DNA of 64,000 nucleotides from Adiantum capillus-veneris (GCA_014529385.2 CM043958.1:89861025-89925024); one strand, 5' to 3'. Positions 1 to 11,675 are shown, counted from the first letter of the stretch. Notes: a model not told the origin generated them from the letters alone. Numbers and translations are program-made.

Positions 1-382
1 GCCAATGGTAATTAAGCAGTATAAGTGATAGCCTTCTGACATGTGTCCCCCTTTCCCCTTTTGTGAGAGCTTTAGGTAATTTAATAATTCAACTAAACTC
101 TCATTGGACCCCTTTGCCTCCTGGCCAATAGGAATCAAGCAAGCCATTGGGTTGCTGAATGCTCATTGGACCCCTTTAGAGACTGTCCAATAGTCTTCTA
201 GAGGACTTAATTCTCATTGGTTCTTTTATTAAGTGTTTTTAAATTAATTAAACTAGATTTACTCTAGTCTAATTCTCATTGGTCCACCTCCAAGGCCATC
301 CAATAGGAATTGGGTACACCTTGTGGGCATCTGGGCTAGGGAGTTGACATGTGTCCCTCATTCCCTTTGTGTAAAGGGAGCT

Positions 383-429
<47 letters not shown>

Positions 430-784
430 CTTTCTCTCTCATCCCCTACAAGCAAGGCTTGCCCCCTCCTAAGTAGGGATTTGTAAAGACTTTTTTGACA
501 CACACAAAGCATCCAATTCCCCCATGGTTGACCTTTTGACACAACCTTTGAATTTTGGAAGTCTTAATGGGCTGAACCTTAGGATCTTTTTAGCCCATTG
601 TTGCACACGGCTCTTTTGCAGATGGCCCCCCCTTTGGATCCCTCTTTTCCCTCCTTTGGATCCCTACTGTGGCCGGTCTGCTAGCTTAACCAATATTCTA
701 GCTTTTTCTCCCCTGGCACTTCCCCATATTAAATGATCAGTTTAACATGAGAAAATCATTTAGGAGAATTAGATATTGATTATT
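1..784. other. Non-coding; CCAAT-rich direct repeats
   Basis: No gene is visible. Ten CCAAT pentamers on either strand lie in the first 313 bases (for example 2-6, 125-129, 187-191, 300-304 forward and 103-107, 165-169, 216-220, 278-282 reverse). A direct repeat of about 307 bp is marked by the same start (TGACATGTGTCCC) at 37 and 344. A short repeat CCTTTGGATCCCT occurs twice near 630-665. This may be the U3 of an LTR or other promoter-like DNA belonging to whatever lies to the left, but no LTR boundary can be placed. Confidence 0.4.
383..428. repeat. (GT)n microsatellite
   Basis: Nearly pure GT dinucleotide run of about 45 bases. Confidence 0.95.
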
Positions 785-2498
785 ATGACAATACGTGTAT
801 GATGTCTCAAAGTCAGATTTTGCACAAAAAGCACTCACATGACTTCACCGACCCATTCTGCATACCCTAAACATGGAGCACATAAGACTTCATCAGATTT
901 GGAGCCAAATAGGGTACTCAACACCCATAAAACGCAAAGTCTCGGCCTAATCCCAATTTTTTTGGCTCTGGATTTATCAAAAGTGCTTCAAATCATGTGA
1001 GATTTTATACACAACATAAACATAGCCTATACAGCACATGTCTATGCTCAAAAATGCATTTTGAAAATTTAGACATTATAAGCGTATGAAGTCTAAACAT
1101 GTCACAGAGGAGTGCTGCCAACATTTTGGACATTCAGACTTATAAAGCATATCACACCTAGCCTCTACACCACTTTTGGACAAATTTAAGAGTGTTTTGA
1201 TCACCACTCACATCAATTTCCAAATCAAAGTGTCATAACCTGTTTTTATGACCTTGAACTCAAGAGCACCTGTCCAATTTCATATTTGCACCTATTAAAG
1301 CCATACCAACATCGTGGGCTACCTCTACCACAAGTCTAAGCCAAAAATTCCAAAATAGACATATATGAGTATAATGTCTAAAAGCCTTGAATTGACAAGA
1401 TGTAGTGGTTTTGAAAACTTTAACTCTTTGTACACATCATCATGGACTCCTCAACACACTTTAATCACAAATGGAGGTGTTTCGACCTTCAATCACTCAA
1501 GAGAGTGGAATCCTGTGTAATGAAACCTCTTGAAGCTCCTTGACACAATTCCCATGTTCAAATTCATATCAAAGATCATGGGCACCTTGCACAAGCCATA
1601 TACAACGTACCTATGAAATATCAAGCTCTTTTGCATCGATTGACTTTATACGTGTATAATGTCTAAACTTTTATACAGAGGCCAAACCACACAATTTTCA
1701 GCACAAGCTTGTTCACGATGTTGTATATAAATCATGCCTTCAATTTGGACAAGTTTGGGCTAGGTGATGACCACTTGGAGCACAAAATAAAAAAAACCCA
1801 ACAAAGGAAGCATTCTAGGTCCCCAAACATATGACTCGTCTCCAAATCAAAATCAGAGATGACCAATGGCATCCTAATCACCAATGGAAGTTACAAAGCA
1901 AATCTAACCCAAAAATATCAATGAAGATGTTATATGCGTATAACATCTCCCAAAAGCCAAATGATAATTCTGGGCAGAATTTTCACTTCCAATGTCTTTA
2001 CCCAATTAATATTAGCCCAAAGCTCAACTAAGTTTTGTGGCTCTTAACGCCAGTATCAGAATCTAAGTTTCTATAATTGATTTTTGGCTCCAAACACAGG
2101 AGGAGAGGCCCAAATCAAATTCTAATGTCACAAGAGGGTATACCATACCAATGCCCACTTACACTTCAGGTCTGAACCATTTTTGACAAAGTAGACATCA
2201 TATGCGTATGACTCACTAGCTGAAAAATGAACTTGAAGACTAAGTTTAACCCCTCTAAGGCTTCACAACATGATTATGAGAGCATCTACCTAATTTCACC
2301 CCATTTGAGACTCATATACTCAAAACTAAGCTAGAATCCAGCTTTAAAGCCTATAGGGAGTTCTAGTGGTCACACCTTATCCAAATAACATCCAAATTTA
2401 AATCCAGGCATATACTCATGAAGTACATGATAAGAGATGTGCACATGTGAAATATCACTATGTTTTGAGCACTTAGACATTATACATGTATAATCTCT
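785..2498 (+). repeat. Tandem array of about 284-bp units with a 24-bp palindrome (A1 leader)
   Basis: A palindrome-like block of the form AGACATTATACGTGTATAAT (plus GTCT) recurs at about 785, 1,071, 1,357, 1,641, 1,925, 2,193 and 2,475. The spacings are 286, 286, 284, 284, 268 and 282 bp. Flanking words recur with it, such as the 'atcgtgggctac...ccacaag' region near 1,310 and its counterpart near 1,575. The last units are similar in sequence to 20,941-21,310 upstream of copy A2. The array ends about 160 bp before the protein start. It has no open frame of note. Confidence 0.85.
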
Positions 2499-2660
2499 CA
2501 CATCATAAATCTGCACTCAAAAAGCAAATATTATGACCATATGCATTGCAACCTTAGGCCCTAGTTAGCCCGTGTTTCAATTTTGAAGTCATTTGGATAG
2601 CTAGAAACTGAGAAAATGCAAGATTAGCTAACTTTTGCACTCAAAGTGTCCGCAAGATCA

Positions 2661-5600
2661 ATGGAGGCCAGTAAATCACCAGCGAAGAAGAAAAGAATGT
2701 CCATGAAGGACATTATTGCAGCCAGTGAGCCCTACACACTGCCAGAAGAGACACTCAAGCTAGCTAAGGCTTTGGTAGATGAGGCCACACTAGAAAAGGA
2801 AGGATTGGCAGTATACCAAGGCACCTTCCGAGACCCGCAAGGAAACACGGTGGATATCCCAATGAATCCACGGAAGATGTTAGAATTTGAAAACCAGGAA
2901 GAAACCCTCAACCAGCTGGAAAGAGCAGACCTGTACAACTTCTCCACAACACCAGCGGGTGTGGATATTCAGAGAGTCTACGAGCTAGTCAGCTCAATAC
3001 AAAAAGATGGCAAGGTAGTGATTACAACCTTAGATGGACAGAAGACATAAACTTTGATCACCCCTCAAACCATAGCAGATGCATTGGGGCTCCACAACAA
3101 GGGAATATCAGTTAGGGAAAGGAGAGACGAAGTAAAGGTCTACGTCCAAAAGAAGCCTAATCAGACATTTGAAGACCTGGTGGGCCCGAGAGCTGTAAAG
3201 ATCTGCAAGCTCTACAACCAATACTTCCATGTGTGCAGCAAGAGGCCCCAAAAATACATGACTCCTCCCCATGCAGTGGCAACGACCATAAACTTGGCTC
3301 TGAAAAGCATCATGCCCAAAGAAGTGAATTACGTCCAATACCTGCATGGGCATGGAAAAGCCAAAGTACATTGGAGGGGGAGAAACACTGATGAAGATTG
3401 CATATGAAGCCATCGGTGCTAGAGGACAATGGCTAGAGCCACCAACACAGAATGAGTGGTTTAAGTTAAAACCAGATACAAAAGAGCCAGTAAGTGCAGT
3501 GGCTCCACCAGTCACCACAAGACTACGAAGAAGGTTAGAAACTGTGCCAAAAGAAGAGCCCGTGGAACCATCGAAGAAGAAAGGAAAAATAATAATGACC
3601 AAAGAAACAAGACCAAAGGAAACACACATCCAAAAAGCAGCTCGAATAGAAGGCTGATTGAGCAATTCAGAGCTGAAAGAGCACTCAAGAGGGACTTTGA
3701 GGAGTATTGGGTGCCAGACCCGACAAAAGTCGGAGGAAGCTCCTCTAGACCTCTAGAGAACCAGTTTGATCACTACATCCGAGCATATGAGGAGACCAAA
3801 AGGGTGCTCGAACAACAGAACTTAGAGCCCTTCATGATGGAGGAGGTTCAAGACATCAAGTAGAAGCTGAAAGAAACACCGGAACCTACAGTTAAGAAGG
3901 ATCAGGAAGGTGACCGGGCAAAAGATGAAACACCACCACCTTCACCACCAGGCTCTTCCGCTCCTTCTTAACCTACAGTTAAGAAGGATTAGGAAGGTGA
4001 CCGAGCAAAAGATGAAACACCACCACCTTCACCACCAGGCTCTTCCAGTCCTCCTCCAAGTCCAAAACCCTCTACACCCAAATCACAATCCTCACCAGAA
4101 GGAACAGAAGAGACAACACCTGCACCTAGGGACAAGGAGAAAGAAGAAAGAGATACCTATGAGGACCTCATTCAAGCATGGTACACAGTGACAGAGGCTT
4201 CAATAGTAGTTTATGGAACTCCGATTCCACCATAGGCTACAAAAGAGGAACAAGAGGGACAAAAGAACCCTACTGACCAGAAAAGGACTGATAGGTCTCA
4301 AGGACCAAAGATAGATCAAGAATTGCAAAGAAAGGTATCCCCCACAACCTGGAGTGCTAGGGTTGAATCACATCCCTCAAGCGCCTCAATGGAGACCATT
4401 GGCCAACCCTTGGAGAGTACCACCAACAAGGGTCATGATAAGAATGGGACGTCAGGTTCCATTTGCTGGCCCTATCAATAGGCCATCAACTAGAAACTCG
4501 GTAGCAACAAATGAAGATGACATAAGAGCCACATATCAGATACTCGACATAGTCAGAATGCACTCTCTAACCATTGCTGAAGAAAATAGTATGTTGCGTA
4601 CTAGAGAGGATAATATGCAAATGGAACATGATAACCTGTTGAGCAGGGTACAAGCTACCCATCTGAAAGCTAAGGAAGCCAAAAAGGAGCTTTCTACTCT
4701 CACTACAACACTAAGAGAGACTGAGAGCGAACGAGAGACTCTAACACTAGAAATGGTAGAGGTCTTGAGAGAAGTCAAGACTCTCCAAGAAGAAAAAGAA
4801 AGGGTGGAAGACAAGCTGGAGGCAGCCAAAGATGAAGTGTTGGAGCTGAAAGAAAAATTAGAGCTTCAAGACTTGACAATAAAGAGATTAATTGCAACTC
4901 CAAAGGTTGTACAGGCAAGTGCAGGGGCAGATAGTCAAGTTATGCAAGCCTTGGAAGCTCAAATCACCGCCCTCCAAAAGGAATTACGGCCGGAGCAAAG
5001 ACAACAAATGCATATGGCAGAAGATCTCTAGCCGCGACGGAAAGACTAAAAGCTGAGCACAAAGAGCTTCAACAGGAACATGAAGAGCTCCAATAGCAAT
5101 TGGCTACACTACAAGAAATGTTGGTTGACCAAGCACAAGAAGATACTAAAAGAGATACGCTGGCTCAACAACTGATAACAAAATTACAAAGAGAGATAAC
5201 CAAAACAAGGACACAAGAAACACAACTAGGGCCAAGTGAAATAGGGACAAATGCCAAAGATGAGCCAATGGAAGTTCTTGAGGGTGCAAAAGATATGCAG
5301 CACCAAGAACAGATAGAGACACAAGTGAAAGAAAGACAATCATTGATTGCAGAGGAGGAGACACTCCTCTAGGTTTTGATAGAAAAGTCCATAGTAGAGG
5401 ACCACAAGGCAGCCTTGAAATGGGATTTAATATTGTTACATTCTGTAGGAGTCCAAGGGCTGGCCAAAAATGTATTTAGGGAAGAATGGATGCAACCTAC
5501 TCCCATATCCTCTCCTAAAGTATGAAGTGATGATGATCAAGAAGAGGGTCAAAGGAGAAGCTAAGGAGCCAGTATATGATGGAGATATCAAGAATACAGA

Positions 5601-6150
5601 GGTTGCTGAAAAAATAGTGGACTCCCAACCAAGATGGAGAAAAGCCTGGCTCCTAAAGTACCCAGGATTTTTCGAATACTTGGTGGAATCCCCAAAAATC
5701 ATCAAGGATGACCTTCTTTTCTGCCCGATCCCTCGTGTCCGTACATGGCTAAACCATTTCAAAATCCTAAAAAGACATCTGGTTTAATTATCCCTCATTG
5801 CCACCACCCAAGTAAGGAGGGAGAATAAGTGTCTCTTATATGGTGAAAACCTTGAAGGGCACCATTAAGACTTTCACTGGCTCTCCTGACTCGACGAGTG
5901 TGATGAGCAGGAAAATTAGCAACACCTTGTTGGCTTGCATTGAAGTATTCGCGCCTTCCAAAGCTACACTCAACACTCCTGTCCCAACGGGCGACACTGT
6001 CACCACGATGACATATGATTTGTCAAAGCATCCATCTCCAGAGGTATTACATCTGCTCTATCAAAGGATAATATTCAGCCCCACAGTCACCTTGGGCAAT
6101 TTAAGATACGAATCGTACCTGAAGTTGATAAAGCCTCAAGGATTCCATTG
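2661..6150 (+). pseudogene. Family A protein gene, broken (copy A1)
   Basis: I do not recognise this protein. The ATG at 2,661 is chosen because copy A2 has the same ATG and upstream bases at 21,479. The N-terminal domain (about 2,661-3,650) includes the conserved blocks GTFRDPQGN, LGLHN, FEDL and KLYNQ. A Pro/Ser/Lys-rich linker with an in-frame duplication follows. Then comes a long coiled coil (about 4,500-5,350) and a C-terminal domain with REEWMQP, PLLKYEV, VKTLKG and IRYESYLK-like blocks shared by all three copies. A TAA at 3,048, a frameshift near 3,350, TAG codons near 3,860 and others break it. About 30 residues present in A2 before the YESYLK block are missing here. The place between leader and PPT suggests a gag-like or structural role, by inference only. 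A distant likeness to plant 'transposon protein' domains is possible but unproven. Confidence 0.6.
3885..4058 (+). repeat. 87-bp in-frame tandem duplication in the A1 gene
   Basis: Two adjacent copies start CCTACAGTTAAGAAGG at 3,885 and 3,972, 87 bp (29 codons) apart. Each encodes a charged stretch followed by a Pro/Ser-rich stretch. The copies differ at only a few bases, so the duplication is recent relative to the rest of the element. Confidence 0.9.
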
Positions 6151-6216
6151 ACACCAGGATAGCTTTCACCAGAAGCAGAAGATCAAGACCCGTCATGTAA
6201 GGGACGACATGGATGC

Positions 6217-6228
6217 GAAAAGGGGGAG
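6217..6228 (+). other. Polypurine tract of copy A1
   Basis: GAAAAGGGGGAG directly abuts TGTTGAC, the LTR start. The same arrangement of purine run then TGTTGA occurs in A2 (24,997-25,008) and, antisense, in A3 (7,491-7,500). Confidence 0.75.
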
Positions 6229-6681
6229 TGTTGACGACGGAGCACAAAAGAAGTTGTTGTATCTGTATTTTTGAAGCGAGTAGAGCTACGCATTAGGACC
6301 ATGCACAACAAAAAATGGTGACCTATATTTTGCTACCTGTCTTTATACGCGATTGTCAAGTGAGGTAGTTTGAGGACGGATACCATGTCATAGTCCTTAG
6401 GGTATTGATCTCAATGATAAGAAGAGTGTATCCTGTGAGTTTCATGACATTTCAAATGCATTTGCCCTAGTTTCGCATAGCATGAGCATCATAGGTTGGG
6501 TTGCTTTCACTAGTGCATAGAACGCTTAGGTTTTATTTCCTCGATTAGAGATTGTCTTAAAAGGTCGAGAAGGTGCTTGACATCCATCTTCTTGTTTCCA
6601 TGCGCCTACGGGTTAAGCTTCGTCCTTGGCCAACATAGAGTTGTTGGTTACGTTCTCGCTATGCTAGCGTCTGCTGCGGCG
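6229..6681 (+). repeat. Partial LTR of family A (copy A1)
   Basis: It starts TGTTGA after the PPT. From about 6,300 it matches the A2 LTR downstream of 25,555 (for example the 'catgcgcctac...aagctt' block at about 6,600 against 25,835). The intervening U3/R part is missing, so it is internally deleted. It stops near 6,681, where an inverted copy of the same sequence begins. Confidence 0.7.
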
Positions 6682-6689
6682 TATCCGCC

Positions 6690-7229
6690 AATAGAAGCTC
6701 AACCCATAGGCGCATGGAAACAAGGAGATGTGTGTCAATCACCTATTTGACCTTCTAAGACAATCTCTACTTAAGGAAACCAAATCTAGACGTCCTATGC
6801 GCTTGTGAATGCAACTCAACCTACAATGCTCATGTTATCTGAAACTAGACCAAACGCACTCCAAAAGTCATGAAACTCATAGGAATTACTCTTCTCATCG
6901 AGAGGTCATTACTGTATGGACTTTGACTTGATACCCTACCTAGAACCACCCCGTGCGACAATCGTATATGAAGACATGCGAGAAAATGCAGGTCACCACT
7001 TTTCAATTTGTATGATCCTAATATGTAGCCGTGAACCCACATGTATAACGAAATCACCAATCGGACACACGGTTTGCAAGAAAACTCACCTAGAAGCTTG
7101 TAGAAGCTCGCTTCGCGACAACACCAAAATCGTGCAAGGTTGGCGTTGTATTGAAGCCCCCGCTGTTGCTAACGCATTGGTGGTGTCTCTTTCACAATGG
7201 AAGCTCCATAGAGTGCGTAGGGAAGAGAC

Positions 7230-7281
<52 letters not shown>

Positions 7282-7490
7282 ACACAGCGCACAATAAACA
7301 TGAGATTATATTAATTCCAAAAGTTTGTCTTAAGGTTATAAAAAAATTGGCTTAAATACAATTCCTCCTTAGAGGCTCGTTCTCACAAAGAATACTAGCC
7401 GCTTAATCCATTACAAAATGTCATGTTGTTTCTAAAAAATAAGTGATACAAAAAGTTGGGAAAGGCTTCTTCTATGTTCAGCCATCAACA
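6690..7490 (-). repeat. LTR of family A, antisense (copy A3)
   Basis: On the minus strand it starts TGTTGATGG at 7,490, right after the antisense PPT. Running leftwards it matches the A1 LTR: the reverse complement of 6,690-7,000 aligns with 6,360-6,640. Together A1 and A3 form a tail-to-tail inverted repeat centred near 6,685. A CT microsatellite lies within it. Confidence 0.7.
7235..7278. repeat. (CT)n microsatellite
   Basis: Pure CT run of about 44 bases inside the antisense LTR. Confidence 0.95.
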
Positions 7491-8793
7491 CTCCCCCCCT
7501 CCGTGTCCATGTCGTCCCTGACATGGCGATTCTTGTTCTTGCAGGCCGTTTGGTTGATTTGTCTCTAGTGGAAACCGGGTGGCGTGATCATCTTTAAGTA
7601 TGATTCATACCTAATATTGCTGATGCTGATTGTTGGGCCAAAAATTTTGTTGTCATGGGTAAAAACCCGATGTAGAAAGCTTCCTCAAAAGCTTGCATAT
7701 GATAGCTTGGCAAAGAAATCACTTGTTGTAGGAATGATGCAGCACTTGTGGTGATGGTTGAGTGGATAGCTCATAAGAGAGCTTGGTGATAATGTCGCCC
7801 GTTGATAGCATACTGGAGTCTTTGGCTTTATAAGGCACGAAAACTTTAATGCAAGCCAATAAGGTCTTGCAAATTATTTTGAGCATCACACGTCAGGTCA
7901 AGAGAGCCAGTGAAAAGCTTAATGGAGCCCGTTAGGGTTTTCACCATATAAGTGTCACTTATTCTCTCTCCTGACTTAGGTGCTAGAAGTTGAGGGTAAT
8001 TTAGCCATGTAGGATGTTTTTGTATTATCCTGGCATGTTCTAACCATCTTCTCATTCTAGGTACTCGACAAAAAGAGACATCATCTCTGATAGTCTTTGG
8101 TGCTTCAACCAGACATACGAGGTATGCTGGGAACTTTGTTAACCATCCATTTCTCCACCTCTTGTGAGTCGACTATATTTTTAAAAAGTGACTCATCTTT
8201 GAGATCGCCATCTAAGAGTGGCATCGTCTCCTCTGTCTGTATCCTTTTCTTTATTGCTAGCACTTCAAATCGCAGTAGTGGGTATGATATGGATGGTTGC
8301 ATCCATTCCTCCCTGATCACATTTGTGTCGATTTTCAGGGTTCCTACGGAATGGAGCATCCTCTTTTCCCACTCGATGGCTGCTTGAGCACTATCTTCAA
8401 TTGCCTTTTGTATTAAGTGTCTTAATATGTCCTCTTCTTCATCTGTGAGTGCAGGCTCTGCTTCTCGAGGTTGTGGGGGAACATCCAATAGCATTGGCTC
8501 TTCGGCTCCTTCTAGGAGTTTGAATGGCTCTTGTTGGGCATTGACTCCAGTGTCACTCAGACCCGAATCTGTTAGTCGGTCCCCAATCTGGTCCACTTGT
8601 TGCTTGAGGGTTTCAAACTGCCTCTGCACTTTGTTCTCTCTTTGTGTTGCTTCTTCATCATTGCTCAACAAAAGCTCTTGGAGTGCTTCTAGCTACTTGG
8701 TCAATTCCTTATTCTCTTTTTGTAGCACCTATTCACTCAATCTTTCCTCTACTGCTAGGAAGCCTTCGGCCAAATTGTTAGCAGCAAGCTAAC
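7491..8793 (-). pseudogene. Family A protein gene, 5'-truncated, antisense (copy A3)
   Basis: Minus-strand reading gives the C-terminal half of the family A protein. It starts inside the coiled coil (about 8,790), then an acidic stretch, then the conserved domain with WEKRMLHSVG, REEWMQP and PLLRFEV blocks (8,105-8,671). The VKTLTGSIKLF block follows (7,846-8,055). The frame is intact for 188 codons in 8,105-8,671, the longest clean stretch of this domain in the window, then shifts near 8,100. The gene ends before the PPT at 7,491-7,500. The N-terminal half and leader are absent; the truncation at about 8,795 borders an LTR fragment in the opposite orientation. Confidence 0.65.
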
Positions 8794-8829
8794 TCGGATA
8801 CCATTTTTTGGAGCTCTCATTGTAACTCC

Positions 8830-9230
8830 TATGTTTTTGATAAACCTTGTAACTGATGAGCCGGGGCTACAAGCTTCCAGATTGTATCAACCTGTCATTA
8901 CCCATCTTTAGTTAGAGCTCCCAGATTATTAGTTTTGACCACTAAAAACCTTGGCTAAGGTATACAAGCCAATTTTTGTAAGTTAGTTTCAAGTTTTGGA
9001 TAATGAAATACACAACATGAGCTAATGGCGCTCACTTCTCTTCTTCTCACGCTTCCTACTCTCTCTCCAGTTGTCACATTGCAGGCGCGTTTGTTGCATT
9101 GAAACCGTAGGTAAGAGCTCTACGCAATCACGTAAGCATTTCACAGTGTTTCGTAGCTTTTGGCGTCACCGACCCGTTGTCGTGCTGTGACACGTACATA
9201 GTGGGAACGCATGCTACAAGATCTATCTTG
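8830..9230 (+). repeat. Family A LTR fragment, plus strand
   Basis: The order of blocks resembles the promoter part of the A2 LTR: 'ggctaaggtatacaagccaattt' near 8,952 corresponds to the TATA region at 25,190-25,215. The run of CT-rich and GCATT blocks after it also corresponds to 25,290-25,400. It is diverged and its ends are approximate. Confidence 0.45.
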
Positions 9231-11655
9231 TAAATTTTTAGATACATAATTATCTTTCCTATAATGTACATATACATATTTAAGTATAATAATAAGCCTT
9301 CTATCTCATCCTATTATTTTTCTCAAGGGTAACCTATCCTTACTTTACCATCAGAAAATACTATGGGAAAAGCTCAATAGCTCCGCCTCTTTAACTTGGG
9401 GCAAAAAGCATTGATTCTTTATTTCTACTATCTCATTATCATCTCACACCCTAGCTAGATCCTATATCTAGGGTAAACTCCAATATATATATATTCTATG
9501 TATTTTTTATACTTTTTTTATATTTCTTTTTAAATAGCTACTAGGAGGGAATCAAATCCTAGTGGGACACTAGGTGGCATGATTTCAAAGATACACTTAT
9601 TTTAATGCATTATTGTAAGCATGATTACAAAACTTTGTCAAGGAGCAATGTCATGCTTTCATATGGCATGAGGTGTCCTTTGGAATTAAATGAAAGTCTA
9701 GGCTAAGGGGACCACGAGAAGACTTTTGCTGCCAGAAATGGACCCTATTTTGATGAATTTTTTACACAAGGTTCCAATCCGAATTGAAAAATGATTTTAA
9801 AATGAAAATCGTAGCTAATGAGCTGAAGTTTTTGCCCATATTTTTATTTTTTTATTTGGAGCCACGGTTGAGGAGATATGATCAAAATACTGGACCCCAG
9901 TCTGCCCACATCATGCAGGGACAGCTCATTTCCAACTTTTCCAATTCCTATTCACACTGGCTCCTCTCTTCTTGTGTAAACCGTTGGGGGTTCCCTTCAG
10001 CTTTAAAAGGGGACCTCTTCTTCCTTGAAAAGGAACTCAAGCATTCAAGCCATTGATGAGAGGAATTCTTGAGGGAGTGATTAGTAATGCCTAATTGTAC
10101 TTAGCCCCATTAACATAAGCCCAAGCCTACACTTTCTCCTAGAGGAAGACTAGCCATTCTTGTACGCTATCCTTGGAAGATCAACTCTAATCAAAGAAGG
10201 TGTTGTACTTGGCGTATCAATCAACTTTGAATTCTCCCCTCTTCTTCTCTCTCCCATCAATAATGGTGCGGAAGGGTTTCAAGTAAGATGTGTTCTACAT
10301 TGATGTTTTCTTGATTTCTTGTTGTTTTCATTTTCATCTCTAATCCAACATATATATATGTATCTAATCTCATCTCCTTAACCAAACCTATCTCTCTCAT
10401 TCTTAGTAATTCATCCTCTCTAGGTTCTCTTTTCTACAGGTACATCTCTCCCTCAAAGTATCCTTATTGCCTACGGGCAAGAATAGGGCTTGGGAGGTTA
10501 ACTTCTCATCTCTTCACTTCTCTCATATCTACATTTCTCACATACTATCCTAGATGAATAACCCACATGACGACCATTTCTATCGCTTTCACTCTGTACG
10601 ATCTATTAGAATTAACGTATGGATTAGCCGAAAAATACACTTTCAACAACGTGTAGTGTTTCTCTTTGGCCCAGAAAGGCCTAATGAAATACTTCTATCA
10701 TCGGATCCCATCATACTACGTCTCATAGACTATAACTTTTCTTTTGACGTAAGCGTAGTTATCTTGCTATGAACCAAGAGGATTTGTACACACAATTAAT
10801 CCCAATCACTAAACAAAATATATATATTATGGTAAGCACAAAACTACAATTCCAAAGAACAATTAGTAGCCTATTTGGTCACTCAAGATTGAATGCCATT
10901 AACTCATCTATTAACCCTTTCATATTACCCATGATACGATATGACCATAGCCTTGATGTTTTCATTTTCGTATTGTTTTGACATTCTCTTTTGTGTTCTT
11001 TCTTTGTGTGTGTGAGTGCCAGAGAGAAAGAGTGAGTCTTCTTTGATTGCACTTCTTTCCAAACCCTAGTCTTCATGGCATCTATGGTTTAACTCCTTCA
11101 TATAGTTTTGTTGAGTTCTCTCACAAACTCTCACAGCCATAAGCCCGGTGCTTTCCTGGCAAGACTGCAAATTTCTCGACACCGTAGCGTAATTTCATCA
11201 GAAGTAGGAATAAATCAAAAACTAAGTATAGGCGGGGTATTGGGGCATCATTGCTAAGTATTTACATGCATTCTGGGTCGAAAACGACTAGGTCAAAAAT
11301 CCACTACTATTAATAATTGTGATTTTTGCACTTGATCGAAAGTGGGATTTGAGACCATAAGCATGTGTGCTTAGGTTTGATAAACGTGTCTTAGAAGTTT
11401 CGTTACGTTTGGATGTCATTTGATGCTGTAACGGATGTGATTTGTTTGCTGATGAGCGATTGGCTTTTGGTGATTTCAATCACTTGAGTGTAGCTTGAGT
11501 TAGATACGAGTTGTTTGTTGTTTTCCGAGAGATTGACAACCTCTTCTAGCTCTATGCAGTAGTCGAGTCAGCTTCGTCCCATGGATTGACAATTTAATCG
11601 TGGTTCTCGCTAAATCTGCAATAAGATGGAAGTGAAGTTAAACACCCGTCCCACA
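9231..11655 (+). repeat. AT-rich DNA, then candidate 5' LTR of the gypsy element
   Basis: No gene is visible. The right end is set by the primer-binding site at 11,658. A TATA-like TTTAAAAGG at 10,002-10,010 followed by a CT-rich leader-like stretch looks like an LTR promoter. The left boundary is not determined (perhaps about 9,570), and the 3' LTR needed for proof is missing. 9,231-9,570 is AT-rich with no feature I can support. Confidence 0.35.
10554..10981 (+). repeat. Diverged tandem duplication of about 215 bp
   Basis: Two short open frames (10,554-10,772 and 10,769-10,981) overlap by an ATGA. Their translations are alike over about 55 residues: a basic start, an LFG block in the middle and an aromatic DV/SLDV ending. 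The DNA is alike as well. They lie in the candidate LTR and are probably not a gene. The likeness suggests an old tandem duplication. Confidence 0.4.
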
Positions 11656-11657
11656 TT

Positions 11658-11675
11658 TGGCGGCGCTGTTGGGGA
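11658..11675 (+). other. Primer-binding site of the gypsy element
   Basis: TGGCGGCGCTGTTGGGGA resembles the TGGCGCCGTTGCCGGGGA-type site found just inside the 5' LTR of many plant Ty3/gypsy elements, with a few changes. It lies two bases after a CCACA ending, as expected for an LTR end. Confidence 0.6.

Larger units (their letters stand above)
785..6681 (+). mobile_element. Family A non-autonomous LTR element, copy A1
   Basis: This is a partial LTR-retrotransposon-like unit: a tandem-repeat leader (785-2,498), one long broken protein gene (2,661-6,150), a polypurine tract (6,217-6,228) and the start of an LTR beginning TGTTGAC at 6,229. Order and ending match an LTR element. No protease, reverse transcriptase, RNase H or integrase motif is present, so it would depend on enzymes from elsewhere. 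Two more copies in the window (A2 at 20,863-25,008 and antisense A3 at 7,491-8,793) share the protein and the PPT-LTR junction, which shows it is a repeat family. The 5' LTR and primer-binding site are not visible; they may lie left of the window. Confidence 0.7.

Noticed and set aside
336-542. Minus-strand open frame with a His/Thr run
   Set aside because: The run is the translated GT microsatellite; no other coding sign.
785-2498. Possible CRISPR-like array (regular spacing of a palindromic repeat)
   Set aside because: Spacers are about 260 bp and themselves repeated, and the DNA is plant nuclear; this is a tandem array, not CRISPR.
3108-3665. 185-codon minus-strand open frame
   Set aside because: It is the shadow of the family A gene, which has matching copies on the coding strand.
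7086-7301. Open frames with Arg/Glu or Leu/Ser runs
   Set aside because: Created by the CT microsatellite inside an LTR.
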